Positions 34,850-44,259 of a stretch of DNA of 64,000 nt are shown in pieces. The DNA lies in the NCBI GenBank assembly GCA_025559845.1, contig CP048470.1, forward strand, positions 472,001 through 536,000, in the 5' to 3' direction. The position numbers and the translations under genes are program-made. This DNA comes from Agrobacterium tumefaciens (GTDB lineage: Bacteria > Pseudomonadota > Alphaproteobacteria > Rhizobiales > Rhizobiaceae). The notes beneath the pieces were generated by a model. The model saw nothing but the letters and a program-made list of their open reading frames with translations, did no database searches and was not told where the DNA came from. Within the stretch, counting starts at the first letter, position 1, and each line of letters starts with the position of its first letter.

Positions 34850-36451
34850 ATGAAGCTTTCATCCAGCCTGTTACGAGACCCCTCGTTTGCCGACAACACC
34901 AGCTTCATGTCCTCTCTTGTCCATGACCTGCAACATCATGTGCAGCAGATATCGCAGGGAGGTGGCGAGAAATCGCGCGTGAAACACCTGGGGCGCGGCA
35001 AACTTCTGGTCCGTGACCGCATCGATGCCCTTCTCGATCCGGGCAGCCCCTTTCTGGAGTTGTCGCAATTTGCCGCGCACGCCGTCTATGATGAGCCCGT
35101 CCCCGCAGCCGGGATCATCACAGGCATCGGGCGCATTTCCGGTCGTGAATGCATGGTTGTTGCCAATGACGCGACGGTCAAAGGTGGGACCTACTATCCC
35201 TTGACGGTCAAGAAGCATCTTCGAGCCCAGGAGATTGCCCGCGAAAACCGGCTTCCCTGTATCTACCTGGTGGATTCTGGCGGAGCAAACCTCCCCAACC
35301 AGGATGAAGTCTTTCCGGATCGCGATCATTTTGGCCGGATTTTTTTCAACCAGGCGACCATGTCGGCCCAGGGAATTGCCCAGATCGCCGTCGTGATGGG
35401 AAGTTGTACGGCGGGTGGCGCTTATGTCCCTGCCATGAGCGACCAATCCGTCATTGTCAAAAATCAGGGTACGATTTTCCTCGGGGGACCACCTCTGGTA
35501 AAGGCGGCCACCGGCGAAGTCGTCACCGCTGAAGAATTGGGTGGCGCGGACGTGCACTCACGCCAGTCCGGCGTTACGGACTACTACGCGCGTGACGACA
35601 GGCACGCCCTGGCCATCACCCGCCAGATCGTCGCGGGCCTCAATCGCAGCAAAAAAAACCAACTCGAAATCCGACCTCCAACCGAGCCACTATTTCCACC
35701 AGACGAGCTTTACGGCATCGTTCCGGCCGATACACGCAAGCCATTCGAGGTTCGCGAAGTTATCGCCCGGCTGGTGGATGGCTCAGAATTCGATGAATTC
35801 AAGGCGTTGTATGGGACAACTCTGGTTTGCGGCTTTGCGCATATTCACGGCTATCCGGTCGGCATCATCGCCAATAACGGCATCCTGTTTTCTGAATCAG
35901 CACTCAAAGGCGCGCACTTTATAGAACTGTGTTGCCAGCGCGGCATACCGCTCGTCTTTCTGCAGAACATCACGGGTTTTATGGTCGGCCGCGCCTACGA
36001 AGCTGGTGGCATTGCAAAAGACGGGGCAAAACTTGTCACCGCCGTTGCCTGCGCGCGTGTTCCCAAATTCACTGTCATTATAGGCGGCTCTTTCGGCGCT
36101 GGTAACTACGGGATGTGCGGCAGAGCCTACTCCCCGCGCTTTTTGTGGATGTGGCCGAACGCGCGCATTTCGGTGATGGGCGGAGAACAGGCAGCATCAG
36201 TGTTGGCACAGGTGCGCCGTGATGGCATCGAAGCAGATGGCCGCCACTGGTCAACAGAGGGCGAAGACGCGTTTAAGCAGCCGATCCGGGAAAAATACGA
36301 ACGTGAGGGACATCCCTATTACGCCAGTGCACGCCTTTGGGACGACGGCATCATCGACCCGAAAGACACGCGCCTGGTTTTAGGGCTCGGGCTTTCAGCA
36401 GCGTTGAATGCGCCGATCGAACCCACTTCCTTCGGCACGTTCAGGATGTGA
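34850..36451 (+). CDS. mccB: 3-methylcrotonyl-CoA carboxylase beta (carboxyltransferase) subunit
   Basis: 533 aa, typical length. Carboxyltransferase features: [19 protein letters not shown] [39 protein letters not shown] with the family signature [39 protein letters not shown], and the biotin-site [34 protein letters not shown]. It transfers the carboxyl group from biotin to 3-methylcrotonyl-CoA. The ATG at 34850 is 8 bp after the ivd stop; the GTG at 34838 overlapping ivd is less likely. Confidence 0.96.
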   Translation: MKLSSSLLRDPSFADNTSFMSSLVHDLQHHVQQISQGGGEKSRVKHLGRGKLLVRDRIDALLDPGSPFLELSQFAAHAVYDEPVPAAGIITGIGRISGRECMVVANDATVKGGTYYPLTVKKHLRAQEIARENRLPCIYLVDSGGANLPNQDEVFPDRDHFGRIFFNQATMSAQGIAQIAVVMGSCTAGGAYVPAMSDQSVIVKNQGTIFLGGPPLVKAATGEVVTAEELGGADVHSRQSGVTDYYARDDRHALAITRQIVAGLNRSKKNQLEIRPPTEPLFPPDELYGIVPADTRKPFEVREVIARLVDGSEFDEFKALYGTTLVCGFAHIHGYPVGIIANNGILFSESALKGAHFIELCCQRGIPLVFLQNITGFMVGRAYEAGGIAKDGAKLVTAVACARVPKFTVIIGGSFGAGNYGMCGRAYSPRFLWMWPNARISVMGGEQAASVLAQVRRDGIEADGRHWSTEGEDAFKQPIREKYEREGHPYYASARLWDDGIIDPKDTRLVLGLGLSAALNAPIEPTSFGTFRM

Positions 36452-36458
36452 GGTCGTC

Positions 36459-38444
36459 ATGTTTTCCAAAATACTGATTGCCAATCGTGGCGAGATCGCC
36501 TGCCGGATCATCCGAACCGCCCGAAAGATGGGTATCACAACAGTCGCGGTCTACTCCGAGGTTGATCGCAATGCCATGCACGTGACAATGGCCGATGAAG
36601 CCTTCGAGATTGGCCCCGCGCCTGCCCGCTCATCCTATCTCGATGGCGCTAAAATTATTGAAGTCGCACAAAAGAGCGGCGCGCAGGCTATTCATCCCGG
36701 CTACGGTTTTCTTTCTGAGAATGCCGGCTTCGCGGCGGCCTGTACCGAGGCCGGGTTAGTCTTCATAGGTCCACCGGCCGCCGCCATAGTCGCTATGGGC
36801 GGTAAAAGTGAAGCCAAGGCACTTATGGCAAAGGCGGGTGTTCCTGTTGTTCCGGGCTATCACGGAGACGAACAGGGCCCCGAAACCCTCCAAGCAGAAG
36901 CTGATGGCATCGGCTACCCGGTATTGATCAAAGCCTCCGCAGGTGGCGGTGGCAAGGGTATGCGTGTCGCCAAGAAGCGGAAAGAGTTTGCCGCGGAGCT
37001 TGCTGGGGCAAAACGTGAAGCGCTCGCCGCGTTCGGCGACGATCGTATGCTGATCGAGAAATATCTGAGCCGACCGCGGCATGTGGAGGTGCAGATTTTC
37101 GCCGACGCACATGGCAATTGCGTTTCATTGTTTGAGCGTGATTGTTCGATCCAGCGGCGGCATCAGAAAGTCATCGAAGAGGCGCCAGCCCCGGGTCTTT
37201 CTGATAGCCTGCGCACACGAATGTACGCTGCTGCCATCGCAGCGGCACGCGCCATAGATTACCGAGGCGCTGGCACGATAGAGTTTCTTCTCGATAGCTC
37301 CGGCGATTTCTATTTCATGGAAATGAATACCCGGCTCCAGGTCGAGCATCCGGTTACGGAATTCATCACCGGCCTTGATCTGGTCGAATGGCAAATTCGC
37401 GTCGCCGATGGACAGGCGTTGCCGGATGAATGGACTGAACTACGGATCAAGGGTCACGCAATCGAGGCCCGCATTTACGCCGAAGATCCGAGCCATGAAT
37501 TCCTTCCGTCGACGGGTACGGTCAGCCACCTCATCTTCCCAGATCAAAGCCCTCATCTCCGGATCGACAGCGGCATTGAGGCAGGCGACATCATTTCAGT
37601 GCATTATGACCCGATGATCGCAAAACTGATCGTTTGGGACACAGACCGTCCCTCCGCCGTCAATCGGATGCGCCTTGCCCTCGAGAAACTGGCTGTCGCA
37701 GGCGTCACCAACAATGCCGCGTTCCTTGCGAAAATTGTTAGCCTGGAAGCCTTCGAGAACGCCAAACTCGATACAGGTTTCATAACCCGCAATGAAGGTG
37801 CACTCTTCTCTTTGGAAGAGCCGACGCAATCCGAACTCGCGACTGCGGCACTCGGCCTTCTTCTAGTCCGCACCAAGCGCGTTGGTTCAGAAACAGATCC
37901 TTACAGCCCATGGAACGTCCCAACTGCCTTTCGCATGAATGCGCCCGCTCGCCAAACGCTGCACTTCAAGGTGGATGGACAGGAGTTGATGTTAGCCGTC
38001 ACGCATGGTGCCGACACTCTGCTTCTGGATATTGGTGGGAAGAAGGTCATGATCTCCGGCCGTCTCACCGAGGACGGATTGTTAAGAGCTACGATCGGCG
38101 ACCGGCAAGAAAGCGCCTATTTTTTCTCAGGCGATCATACCCATGATCTCTTCATCAGGGGCAGGCACTTTCGGGTCTGCGAATGCGAACTGGCCGACGA
38201 CGAGACCACCAGTCAACCATCAGGTGGGCTGGAGGCACCGATGCCCGGCCTTGTTCGCTCGGTTTTTGGAAAGAAGGGTGCCAAAGTCAAGGCCGGCGAA
38301 GCTCTTGTCGTTATGGAAGCAATGAAGATGGAGCATACCATTCGTGCACCGTCAAACGGCAGGGTAACCGCATTCAACTGTGCTGAAGGCGACATGGTCG
38401 AAGCGGGCAAGGTGTTGTTGGACTTCGAACCGGAGGCCACGTGA
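36459..38444 (+). CDS. mccA: 3-methylcrotonyl-CoA carboxylase alpha (biotin carboxylase/BCCP) subunit
   Basis: 661 aa. N-terminal biotin carboxylase (MFSKILIANRGEIACRIIRT, ATP loop KASAGGGGKGMRVAKK, ERDCSIQRRHQKVIEEAPAP, EMNTRLQVEHPVTE), a middle linker domain, and a C-terminal biotinyl domain with K623 in VMEAMKMEHTI. It carboxylates its own biotin with bicarbonate and ATP. Start chosen at 36459, 7 bp after the mccB stop; the more upstream ATG (36408) would lie inside mccB. Next gene starts 1 bp after this stop. Confidence 0.96.
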   Translation: MFSKILIANRGEIACRIIRTARKMGITTVAVYSEVDRNAMHVTMADEAFEIGPAPARSSYLDGAKIIEVAQKSGAQAIHPGYGFLSENAGFAAACTEAGLVFIGPPAAAIVAMGGKSEAKALMAKAGVPVVPGYHGDEQGPETLQAEADGIGYPVLIKASAGGGGKGMRVAKKRKEFAAELAGAKREALAAFGDDRMLIEKYLSRPRHVEVQIFADAHGNCVSLFERDCSIQRRHQKVIEEAPAPGLSDSLRTRMYAAAIAAARAIDYRGAGTIEFLLDSSGDFYFMEMNTRLQVEHPVTEFITGLDLVEWQIRVADGQALPDEWTELRIKGHAIEARIYAEDPSHEFLPSTGTVSHLIFPDQSPHLRIDSGIEAGDIISVHYDPMIAKLIVWDTDRPSAVNRMRLALEKLAVAGVTNNAAFLAKIVSLEAFENAKLDTGFITRNEGALFSLEEPTQSELATAALGLLLVRTKRVGSETDPYSPWNVPTAFRMNAPARQTLHFKVDGQELMLAVTHGADTLLLDIGGKKVMISGRLTEDGLLRATIGDRQESAYFFSGDHTHDLFIRGRHFRVCECELADDETTSQPSGGLEAPMPGLVRSVFGKKGAKVKAGEALVVMEAMKMEHTIRAPSNGRVTAFNCAEGDMVEAGKVLLDFEPEAT

Positions 38445-38445
38445 G

Positions 38446-39372
38446 ATGGGATGGCCAGCCGCAGTCAAAATCGTCGAGGTCGGTCCGCGTGATGGGCTGC
38501 AAAACGAACCCGCATTGGTCCCAGCCTCTGTGAAGATAGAGTTGATAGAACGTCTTGCGGCGGCAGGATTGACCGTCGTGGAAGCGGGGGCATTCGTTTC
38601 ACCCAGATTGGTTCCCCAAATGGCAGATAGCCGTGATGTCTATCATGGGCTGAGACCGCGCCCCGGTGTCGCCTACCCGGCGCTTGTTGCCAACATGAAA
38701 GGCCTTGTGGCGGCGATCGAAGCTGGAGTTCAGGAGATTGCTGTTTTCGTGTCCGCGTCTGAAGGTTTCAGCCAGCACAACATCGCCTGCTCTCGCGCTG
38801 AAAGCCTGATCCGATTGCGTGAAGTCGTGGAGACGGCGCACAAGTGGAACTTCAAAATACGAGGCTACGTATCCTGCATCGCTGGCTGCCCATATGATGG
38901 CGCTGTGCCACCCGAGAATGTCGTGGCGATGACTGATGCACTTCTGGCCATGGGATGTAACGAAATATCGCTCGGTGACACGATTGGCGTGGGTACGGCA
39001 GGCCAGATCCGAACGATCATAGACCGGGTGGCGACCTACGCTGCGCGCGACAAACTCGCGATGCATTTCCACGACACCTACGGTCAGGGACTGGCGAATG
39101 TGTTGGCATCGCTTGAGGAAGGAATCTCGGTCTTTGATGCCTCTGTCGCTGGCCTCGGTGGTTGCCCATTTGCACCTGGCGCAAGCGGAAACGTTGCGAC
39201 TGAAGATCTTCTCTACCTGCTACAGGGCCTCGGCATCGAAACAGGCGTCGATCTGATGACGATCGCAAAAACCGGGGACTGGATCAGCCGCAACCTAGGA
39301 CGGGCAAATGCCGCCAAGGCGGGAAAAGCGCTGCTCGCGGCAGGTATTCGAGGAGACACCGATGGCGGATGA
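38446..39372 (+). CDS. Hydroxymethylglutaryl-CoA lyase
   Basis: 308 aa DRE-TIM metallolyase. VKIVEVGPRDGLQNEP at the N-terminus is the HMG-CoA lyase start (R, D and N of the active site), followed by EAGAFVSPRLVPQMADS, FVSASEGFSQHNI, GYVSCIAGCPYDG, EISLGDTIGVG, MHFHDTYGQGLANV (metal histidines) and the family signature GLGGCPFAPGASGNVATED with the catalytic Cys. It splits HMG-CoA into acetoacetate and acetyl-CoA, the last step of leucine breakdown. Starts 1 bp after mccA and overlaps the next gene by 11 nt. Confidence 0.96.
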   Translation: MGWPAAVKIVEVGPRDGLQNEPALVPASVKIELIERLAAAGLTVVEAGAFVSPRLVPQMADSRDVYHGLRPRPGVAYPALVANMKGLVAAIEAGVQEIAVFVSASEGFSQHNIACSRAESLIRLREVVETAHKWNFKIRGYVSCIAGCPYDGAVPPENVVAMTDALLAMGCNEISLGDTIGVGTAGQIRTIIDRVATYAARDKLAMHFHDTYGQGLANVLASLEEGISVFDASVAGLGGCPFAPGASGNVATEDLLYLLQGLGIETGVDLMTIAKTGDWISRNLGRANAAKAGKALLAAGIRGDTDGG

Positions 39373-40144
39373 ATTGCTGGTAGATAACCGCGGCGACGTT
39401 CTCTGGCTGACGTTGAACCGGCCACAGGTTCACAACGCCCTGAATGTAGCGATGACCGAGGCTTTGGCGAACGCAATCAATCAGGCGTCTGGCGACAATT
39501 CATTGCGCGCCGTTGTAATAACAGCCAGTGGCGAATGGAGCTTCTGCTCCGGGGCCGATCTCAAGGAAAATGCAGGTGGGATGTTCCTCACGCAATCCGG
39601 CACGAACCCGATAGCAGACGTCATCCGTGCCATAGAAAACTGCGACAAAGTCGTCATCGTACGCATTGGCGGTAATGTTTTGGCGGGCGGTATCGGCATT
39701 GTTGCCGCCTGCGACCTCGCCTACGCAGCCGACCATGCAGAATTTGGGTTACCTGAGGTGCGTGTGGGGCTCTTTCCGGTGATGGTGGCGGCCAAACTTC
39801 TGGAAAGAATACCACTTCGGCGACTTCAGGAGATGGCTTATCTGGGGCAGCCAATCAGCGCGACCGAGGCCAGGGAATGCGGTTTGATCAACGACTGTGT
39901 TTCCCTCAGAGACCTTGATGACGCTGTTGAGGACGCACTCACTCTGTTGCGACAAAATTCACCGGAGGCGCTTTCTGCAGGCAAACGGGCAATGTCGCAG
40001 CTGCGCGACATGGCGACCGACGAGCGGTTCGCTTTTGCGGAGCGGACAATCGCCGCCATCAGCAAAAGCGCGGATGCGATCGAAGGCAGGTCAGCTTTTG
40101 CCGAAAAAAGAAAACCGCAGTGGCTCAAATCACCCAAGATATGA
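39362..40144 (+). CDS. Enoyl-CoA hydratase/isomerase family protein, probable methylglutaconyl-CoA hydratase
   Basis: 260 aa crotonase. LTLNRPQVHNALNVAM (CoA-binding), FCSGADLKEN (oxyanion loop), GNVLAGGIGIVAACDLAYAA and FGLPEVRVGLFPVMVAAKL. The place of catalytic Glu in the second motif is LPEVRVGL. Because ivd, mcc and HMG-CoA lyase surround it, the missing leucine-pathway step, hydration of 3-methylglutaconyl-CoA, is its most likely role. Start at 39362 within the end of the lyase gene, behind CGAGGAG. The frame from 39308 is an extension inside the previous gene. Confidence 0.9.
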   Translation: MADELLVDNRGDVLWLTLNRPQVHNALNVAMTEALANAINQASGDNSLRAVVITASGEWSFCSGADLKENAGGMFLTQSGTNPIADVIRAIENCDKVVIVRIGGNVLAGGIGIVAACDLAYAADHAEFGLPEVRVGLFPVMVAAKLLERIPLRRLQEMAYLGQPISATEARECGLINDCVSLRDLDDAVEDALTLLRQNSPEALSAGKRAMSQLRDMATDERFAFAERTIAAISKSADAIEGRSAFAEKRKPQWLKSPKI

Positions 40145-40257
40145 CGGCTTCTGCTTAATCGATATTATCCCCGTACACGCGTTGACGCCCTTCGGCAAAT
40201 CGCGTTCTATCCGCTGCCTTTCGCCGGGACATGCTGGCGGAACAGGGAGGGACAAAC

Positions 40258-41133
40258 ATGCGTCTGGTCAAAACCGTTGGTGAACTGCGCGAACATATCG
40301 CCGTACTCCGGCGTGACGGTAAAAAAGTCGGTTTTGTTCCGACGATGGGTTTTCTTCATATTGGTCATATGACGCTGGTTGCTCATGCCCAGGCGGAAAA
40401 CGACGCGACGGTGGTCTCCATCTTTGTCAATCCGCTGCAATTTGGTGCCAACGAGGATCTGGCACGTTACCCTCGCGATCTCGACCGTGACAGCTCAATG
40501 CTCGAGGCTGCCGGTGTCGACATTCTGTTCGCTCCCGATGTCAGCGAGATGTATCCACGCCCCATGCAGACGGTGGTGGATGTTCCCGAACTTGGCAGCC
40601 AACTGGAAGGAGCCGTCCGCCCTGGGCACTTTGCGGGCGTTTCGACTGTGGTGACGAAGCTGTTCAATCTGGTTCAGCCAGACGCCGCTTATTTCGGAGA
40701 GAAAGACTACCAGCAGGTGACCTTGATCAAGCGTATGGTTGAGGATCTCGCCCAACCGGTTCGTGTTGTTGCCGTGCCCACGGTGCGTGAGAGCGATGGC
40801 CTGGCCTGCTCGTCCCGCAATGTCTACCTGAGCAGTGACCAGCGAAGAGCAGCTGTCATCGTGCCTCGAGCGCTCAATGAAGCCGAGCGACTTTATCAGT
40901 CTGGATGTGACGACCCGGTTGCATTCGAAGCTGCGATCACGCGCTTCATTGCAGACGAACCGTTGGCGACACCCGAAGTCGTCGCCGTCTGCGATCCCTT
41001 CACTCTCACGCCACTGACATCTCTGCAATCTGGTCCTGTTCTCGTTGCACTCTTCGTGCGGATTGGCGCTACACGCCTTCTCGACAACAGGGTAATCGGG
41101 GCAGACAAGTCCACCAATGGAAAGGCTGCCTGA
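40258..41133 (+). CDS. panC: Pantothenate synthetase (pantoate-beta-alanine ligase)
   Basis: 291 aa from the ATG at 40258 (GGGAGGG ahead; the frame opens earlier at 40231). The nucleotidyl-transferase motif [18 protein letters not shown] bears the HIGH signature; [39 protein letters not shown] and [18 protein letters not shown] follow. It joins pantoate and beta-alanine with ATP. The 113-bp gap after the hydratase gene contains a weak promoter candidate (TTGACG at 40182, TTCTAT at 40205), so panCB may be separately expressed. panCB lying away from other CoA genes and next to a catabolic operon is also known from rhizobial replicons. Confidence 0.96.
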   Translation: MRLVKTVGELREHIAVLRRDGKKVGFVPTMGFLHIGHMTLVAHAQAENDATVVSIFVNPLQFGANEDLARYPRDLDRDSSMLEAAGVDILFAPDVSEMYPRPMQTVVDVPELGSQLEGAVRPGHFAGVSTVVTKLFNLVQPDAAYFGEKDYQQVTLIKRMVEDLAQPVRVVAVPTVRESDGLACSSRNVYLSSDQRRAAVIVPRALNEAERLYQSGCDDPVAFEAAITRFIADEPLATPEVVAVCDPFTLTPLTSLQSGPVLVALFVRIGATRLLDNRVIGADKSTNGKAA

Positions 41134-41954
41134 TGAGTGCACAAGGCAAGCAGAAGAGGCTGACCACAGCCTCCATCCGAAAGATGAAAGGCAATGCGCG
41201 TATTGTCTGCCTGACGGCCTATACGACACCGATCACCCGGCTGCTCGATCCCCATTGTGACCTTTTGCTAGTAGGCGATTCCCTTGGCATGGTACTTTAC
41301 GGCATGGATACGACGGTTGGCGTCACGATGGATATGATGGTAGCGCATGGCCGAGCCGTCATGCGCGGGGTTGAGCATGCCTGCGTTATCGTTGATCTTC
41401 CTTTTGGTAGCTATCAGGAATCAAAAGAACAGGCGTTTCGCAGTGCCGTACGCCTGATGCAGGAAACGGGCTGCGACGGTGTAAAACTCGAGGGCGGCGA
41501 GGAGATGGCAGAAACGATTGCTTTCCTTGTTGCACGCGGCGTTCCCGTTTTCGGTCATGTTGGGCTGATGCCCCAATCGGTCAACACAGCCGGCGGCTTC
41601 CGGTCCCTTGGACACACAGATGAGGAAGCCGAGAAGATCCGGCGCGACGCCATTGCCGTTGACCGCGCCGGAGCCTTTGCAATCGTCGTGGAAGGAACGG
41701 TGGAGCCCCTTGCCCGTGAAATAGCGGCAAGCGTGTCAGCACCGACAATTGGTATTGGCGCCTCGCCGGCCTGCGACGGTCAGGTTCTGGTCTCGGACGA
41801 CATGCTTGGATTGTTTGCTGACTTCAAACCGAAATTCGTCAAACGTTTCGCCGATCTTGGCCCACTTGTCTCAACTGCGGCGGAAGCTTATGCGGCCGAG
41901 GTACGCGAGGGACTTTTCCCCGCAGTAGAGCACACGTTTCAGATCAGAAAATAG
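41133..41954 (+). CDS. panB: 3-methyl-2-oxobutanoate hydroxymethyltransferase
   Basis: 273 aa. [56 protein letters not shown] [36 protein letters not shown], and [22 protein letters not shown] are the PanB signature blocks. It adds a hydroxymethyl group from methylene-THF to ketoisovalerate. That is also a substrate of the branched-chain dehydrogenase encoded at 27036-30537. The start shares one base with the panC stop (TGATG). Confidence 0.97.
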   Translation: MSAQGKQKRLTTASIRKMKGNARIVCLTAYTTPITRLLDPHCDLLLVGDSLGMVLYGMDTTVGVTMDMMVAHGRAVMRGVEHACVIVDLPFGSYQESKEQAFRSAVRLMQETGCDGVKLEGGEEMAETIAFLVARGVPVFGHVGLMPQSVNTAGGFRSLGHTDEEAEKIRRDAIAVDRAGAFAIVVEGTVEPLAREIAASVSAPTIGIGASPACDGQVLVSDDMLGLFADFKPKFVKRFADLGPLVSTAAEAYAAEVREGLFPAVEHTFQIRK

Positions 41955-41960
41955 CATAGC

Positions 41961-41991
41961 AAAAATAGCCGCAGCAGTTTCCTGCTACGGC
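41961..41991 (-). terminator. Intrinsic terminator of the alpha/beta hydrolase gene
   Basis: GCCGCAGCAG (41968-41977) and CTGCTACGGC (41982-41991) pair with one mismatch around TTTC. On the minus strand the stem is followed by TATTTTTG (41967 down to 41960). It begins 11 bp after the hydrolase stop and also separates convergent panB. Confidence 0.78.
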
Positions 41992-42002
41992 CATGGCTCA
42001 TA

Positions 42003-42989
42003 TCACGCTTTGATGAAAGCGAGGATATCCTCGTTGAGCGTGTCTGCGTTGACGGTGAGCATACCGTGCGAGAAGCCTGGATAGGTTTTCAGGGTACCGT
42101 TTTTCAGAAGCTTGACCGCCTTGTGGGCGGAAGCGACGATCGGCACGATCTGGTCGTCTTCACCATGCAGCACCAGGGTCGCAACGCTGATCGACTTCAG
42201 GTCTTCGGTCTGGTCGGTCTCGGAGAAGGCCTTGATGCCATCGTAATGTGCCTTGGCACCACCCATCATACCCTGACGCCACCAGTTCTGGATCACCCCT
42301 TCCTGAACCGTCGCGCCATCACGGTTGAAGCCGTAGAACGGACCGGCCGGAACGTCGCGGAAGAACTGCGCCCGGTTGGCCGCAAGGGCTGAGCGGAACC
42401 CGTCAAACACCTCGATCGGCAAACCCTCTGGATTTTCTGGCGTCTTCAGCATCAGCGGCGGAACGGCCGAAACCAGAATGGCCTTGGCAACACGACCGGC
42501 AGGCTCGCCATGCTTGGCCACATACCGGGCAACCTCACCGCCACCGGTCGAGTGACCGATATGCACGACGTTCTTCAGATCGAGCGCCTCGACAACAGCA
42601 AAGGCGTCGGCAGCGTAATGGTCCATGTCGTGACCGTCCGCCACCTGGGCAGAGCGGCCATGGCCACGCCGGTCATGGGCAACAACCCGGTATCCCTTCG
42701 ACAGGAAGAACAGCATCTGGGCGTCCCAGTCGTCCGAAGACAGCGGCCAGCCGTGGTGAAACATGATCGGTTGGGCATCCTTCGGACCCCAGTCCTTATA
42801 GAAAATCTCTACGCCGTCCTTGGTGGTGATCGTGCTCATTGTCTTGTCTCCGTTCGCGGAATTGATGTTCGAGGTGGTTGCTGTGGCCGTTGCCGCCATG
42901 ATCGGCCGTGTTGGAAATGCGGCGGCCGCCGCGAGTGTTCCGCCGAGGATCAGGGCGCTGCGGCGATTGAAGAGGGGAAATCCGGTCAT
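42003..42989 (-). CDS. Exported alpha/beta hydrolase with Tat-type signal, paralogue of the 20831 enzyme
   Basis: 328 aa. The first 50 residues are an extra signal region: NRRSALILGGTLAAAAAFPT has the twin arginine and hydrophobic core of a Tat signal. From Met51 onward the chain ([18 protein letters not shown]) matches the cytosolic paralogue from its own start. Active site Ser147 ([10 protein letters not shown]), acid in LHGEDDQIVP and the His in FSHGML. Met51 at 42839 has GGAGACAAG ahead of it, so it may still act as a second start giving a cytosolic form. Shares an upstream element with the isochorismatase-like gene and lies 186 bp after it. Probably esterase, perhydrolase or non-haem haloperoxidase activity outside the cytoplasm. 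Confidence 0.87.
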   Translation of the reverse strand: MTGFPLFNRRSALILGGTLAAAAAFPTRPIMAATATATTSNINSANGDKTMSTITTKDGVEIFYKDWGPKDAQPIMFHHGWPLSSDDWDAQMLFFLSKGYRVVAHDRRGHGRSAQVADGHDMDHYAADAFAVVEALDLKNVVHIGHSTGGGEVARYVAKHGEPAGRVAKAILVSAVPPLMLKTPENPEGLPIEVFDGFRSALAANRAQFFRDVPAGPFYGFNRDGATVQEGVIQNWWRQGMMGGAKAHYDGIKAFSETDQTEDLKSISVATLVLHGEDDQIVPIVASAHKAVKLLKNGTLKTYPGFSHGMLTVNADTLNEDILAFIKA

Positions 42990-43072
42990 GGTCTGCTCCT
43001 GGACGATTGCTGCTTACCGGCCGCGTCCGTGTTTCGATGGAAGGAAGGTAACGCGCGTCATCGCGACCAACA

Positions 43073-43111
43073 ATTGCAACACTGATTTCGATTGAATTGC
43101 CGATTATGAAA
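43073..43111 (-). promoter_or_regulatory. Shared upstream element, copy 1 (before the alpha/beta hydrolase)
   Basis: ATTGCAACA (from 43073) followed 17 nt later by GATTGAATTGCCGATTATG (from 43090). The same arrangement, with the same 17-nt offset, occurs at 44010-44048. The AATTGC/GCAATT words recall LysR-type sites. It is about 85-120 bp before the start codon. Confidence 0.5.
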
Positions 43112-43125
43112 TGAACGATGCGGCT

Positions 43126-43157
43126 GGCAGGGTGCGGGCGGTTCGCCGCACCCTGCC
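43126..43157 (-). terminator. Long perfect hairpin after the isochorismatase-like gene
   Basis: GGCAGGGTGCGG (43126-43137) and CCGCACCCTGCC (43146-43157) form a 12-bp perfect stem with an 8-nt loop, 18 bp after the stop of the minus-strand gene. There is no T-run downstream on the minus strand (GGATTTTT is on its upstream side), so it may be a 3'-end stabiliser or Rho-assisted terminator. Confidence 0.65.
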
Positions 43158-43175
43158 GAAAAATCCAGATCTGCC

Positions 43176-43865
43176 TTACTTGGCAGGGTTTGGTCCGATG
43201 CGCTTGCCGTGCTTGACGCGTTCTGCACCGCCATGGACGTGGGTGACGGCATAATCGATGCCCATGCCGTAAGCGCCCGAATGTTCCTTCACCAGCGACG
43301 TCACCGCATCGTAGGTTTCCTTGCGGGCCCAGTCGCGCTGCCATTCCAGAAGAACCTGCTGCCAGGTTACCGGGATCACACCGGCCTGGACCATGCGGTC
43401 CATCGCGTATTTATGCGCATCGAGCGACGTGCCGCCGGAGGCATCAGCCACCATGTAGATCTCGTAATCGGCAACATCATGCAGCGCCGAAAGCGCGAAG
43501 GTCGTGTTGCACACTTCCGTCCAGAGGCCGGAAACCACGATCTTCTTGCGACCGTTGGCGGCGTTCCTGGCCAGCGCATCACGGACATTCTGGTCATCCC
43601 AGGAGTTCATCGAGGTGCGCTCGAGAATGTCGTTTTCCGGAAACACTGCCAGCAGTTCCGGAAAGGTGTTGCCGGAGAAGCTTTCGGTTTCGACCGTGGT
43701 GATGGTGGTCGGGATGTTGAAGATCCTGGCAGCCTTGGCGAGGCCGACGACGTTGTTCTTCAGCGTCTGGCGGTCGATCGACTGGACGCCGAAAGCCATC
43801 TGCGGCTGCTGGTCGATGAAGATGAGCTGGCTGTTGGCGGGGGTCAGGACTTCAAGCTTCGACAT
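43176..43865 (-). CDS. Isochorismatase-like (YcaC-type) cysteine hydrolase
   Basis: 229 aa from the ATG at 43865 with GGAG before it; the frame extends upstream without any start context. Active-site residues: D18 in LIFIDQQPQMAFG and nucleophile Cys119 in VSGLWTEVCNTTFAL, plus the cis-peptide region before it. ILERTSMNSWDDQNV is typical of the YcaC octameric subgroup. These hydrolases act on unknown amide or ester substrates and are often found next to alpha/beta hydrolases of the haloperoxidase type, as here. Both genes have the same upstream element, so co-induction is likely. No signal peptide. Confidence 0.9.
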   Translation of the reverse strand: MSKLEVLTPANSQLIFIDQQPQMAFGVQSIDRQTLKNNVVGLAKAARIFNIPTTITTVETESFSGNTFPELLAVFPENDILERTSMNSWDDQNVRDALARNAANGRKKIVVSGLWTEVCNTTFALSALHDVADYEIYMVADASGGTSLDAHKYAMDRMVQAGVIPVTWQQVLLEWQRDWARKETYDAVTSLVKEHSGAYGMGIDYAVTHVHGGAERVKHGKRIGPNPAK

Positions 43866-44009
43866 GGTGGTTCTCCGTAAAATGATGGCCAAAGGCGGCT
43901 GGGTTGAAACGTCGTCGCTTGGGCGTGACCGGTGTAGCTCTGGTATTGTCCGGTGTGTCCGTCGCGTCTCTGTTGGAGCTATAACTAGCCCAACCGAACG
44001 CGGCACAGA

Positions 44010-44048
44010 ATTGCAATAATAATTGCGAATGAATTGCGATTATTGAAA
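44010..44048 (-). promoter_or_regulatory. Shared upstream element, copy 2 (before the isochorismatase-like gene)
   Basis: ATTGCAATA (from 44010) then GAATGAATTGCGATTATTG (from 44027), aligned with copy 1 at 43073-43111. Additional symmetry CAATAAT/ATTATTG (44014-44020 and 44038-44044) makes this copy an extended palindrome. About 150-180 bp before the start codon. Confidence 0.5.
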
Positions 44049-44203
44049 CAATTAACAGGGCAGAGACTGCAACGTGCAACCGAAACGGATCATCGCTCAC
44101 TTATCGCGGAAGGTCTTGCTTCCAAGTCATTTACTTTGACGATTAGTCACACCGGTTGAACGCAGTGCCCGCATCACAGCCGGGAATCGTAACAGCAACG
44201 ATG

Positions 44204-44230
44204 AAAAACGCCTGACGTGGTTGCCAGACG
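44204..44230 (-). terminator. Intrinsic terminator of the DeoR-type gene
   Basis: On the minus strand CGTCTG (44230-44225) pairs with CAGGCG (44214-44209, one G-U pair) around a 10-nt loop, directly followed by TTTTT (44208-44204). Located 30 bp after the stop. Confidence 0.65.
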
Positions 44231-44259
44231 CTACAGTGCCGTTTTGCAGGTCAGATCCA

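Larger units (their letters stand above)
43866..44259. other. 394-bp gap upstream of the isochorismatase-like gene
   Basis: Contains the shared element (44010-44048) and a terminator of the DeoR gene (44204-44230), listed separately. The remaining stretch has no recognisable gene; minus-strand frames here have no family features. Confidence 0.6.

Noticed and set aside
43866..44006. N-terminal extension of the isochorismatase-like protein
   Set aside because: Codons before 43865 are low-complexity, lack a ribosome site, and the conserved family start is at MSKLEVLTP.
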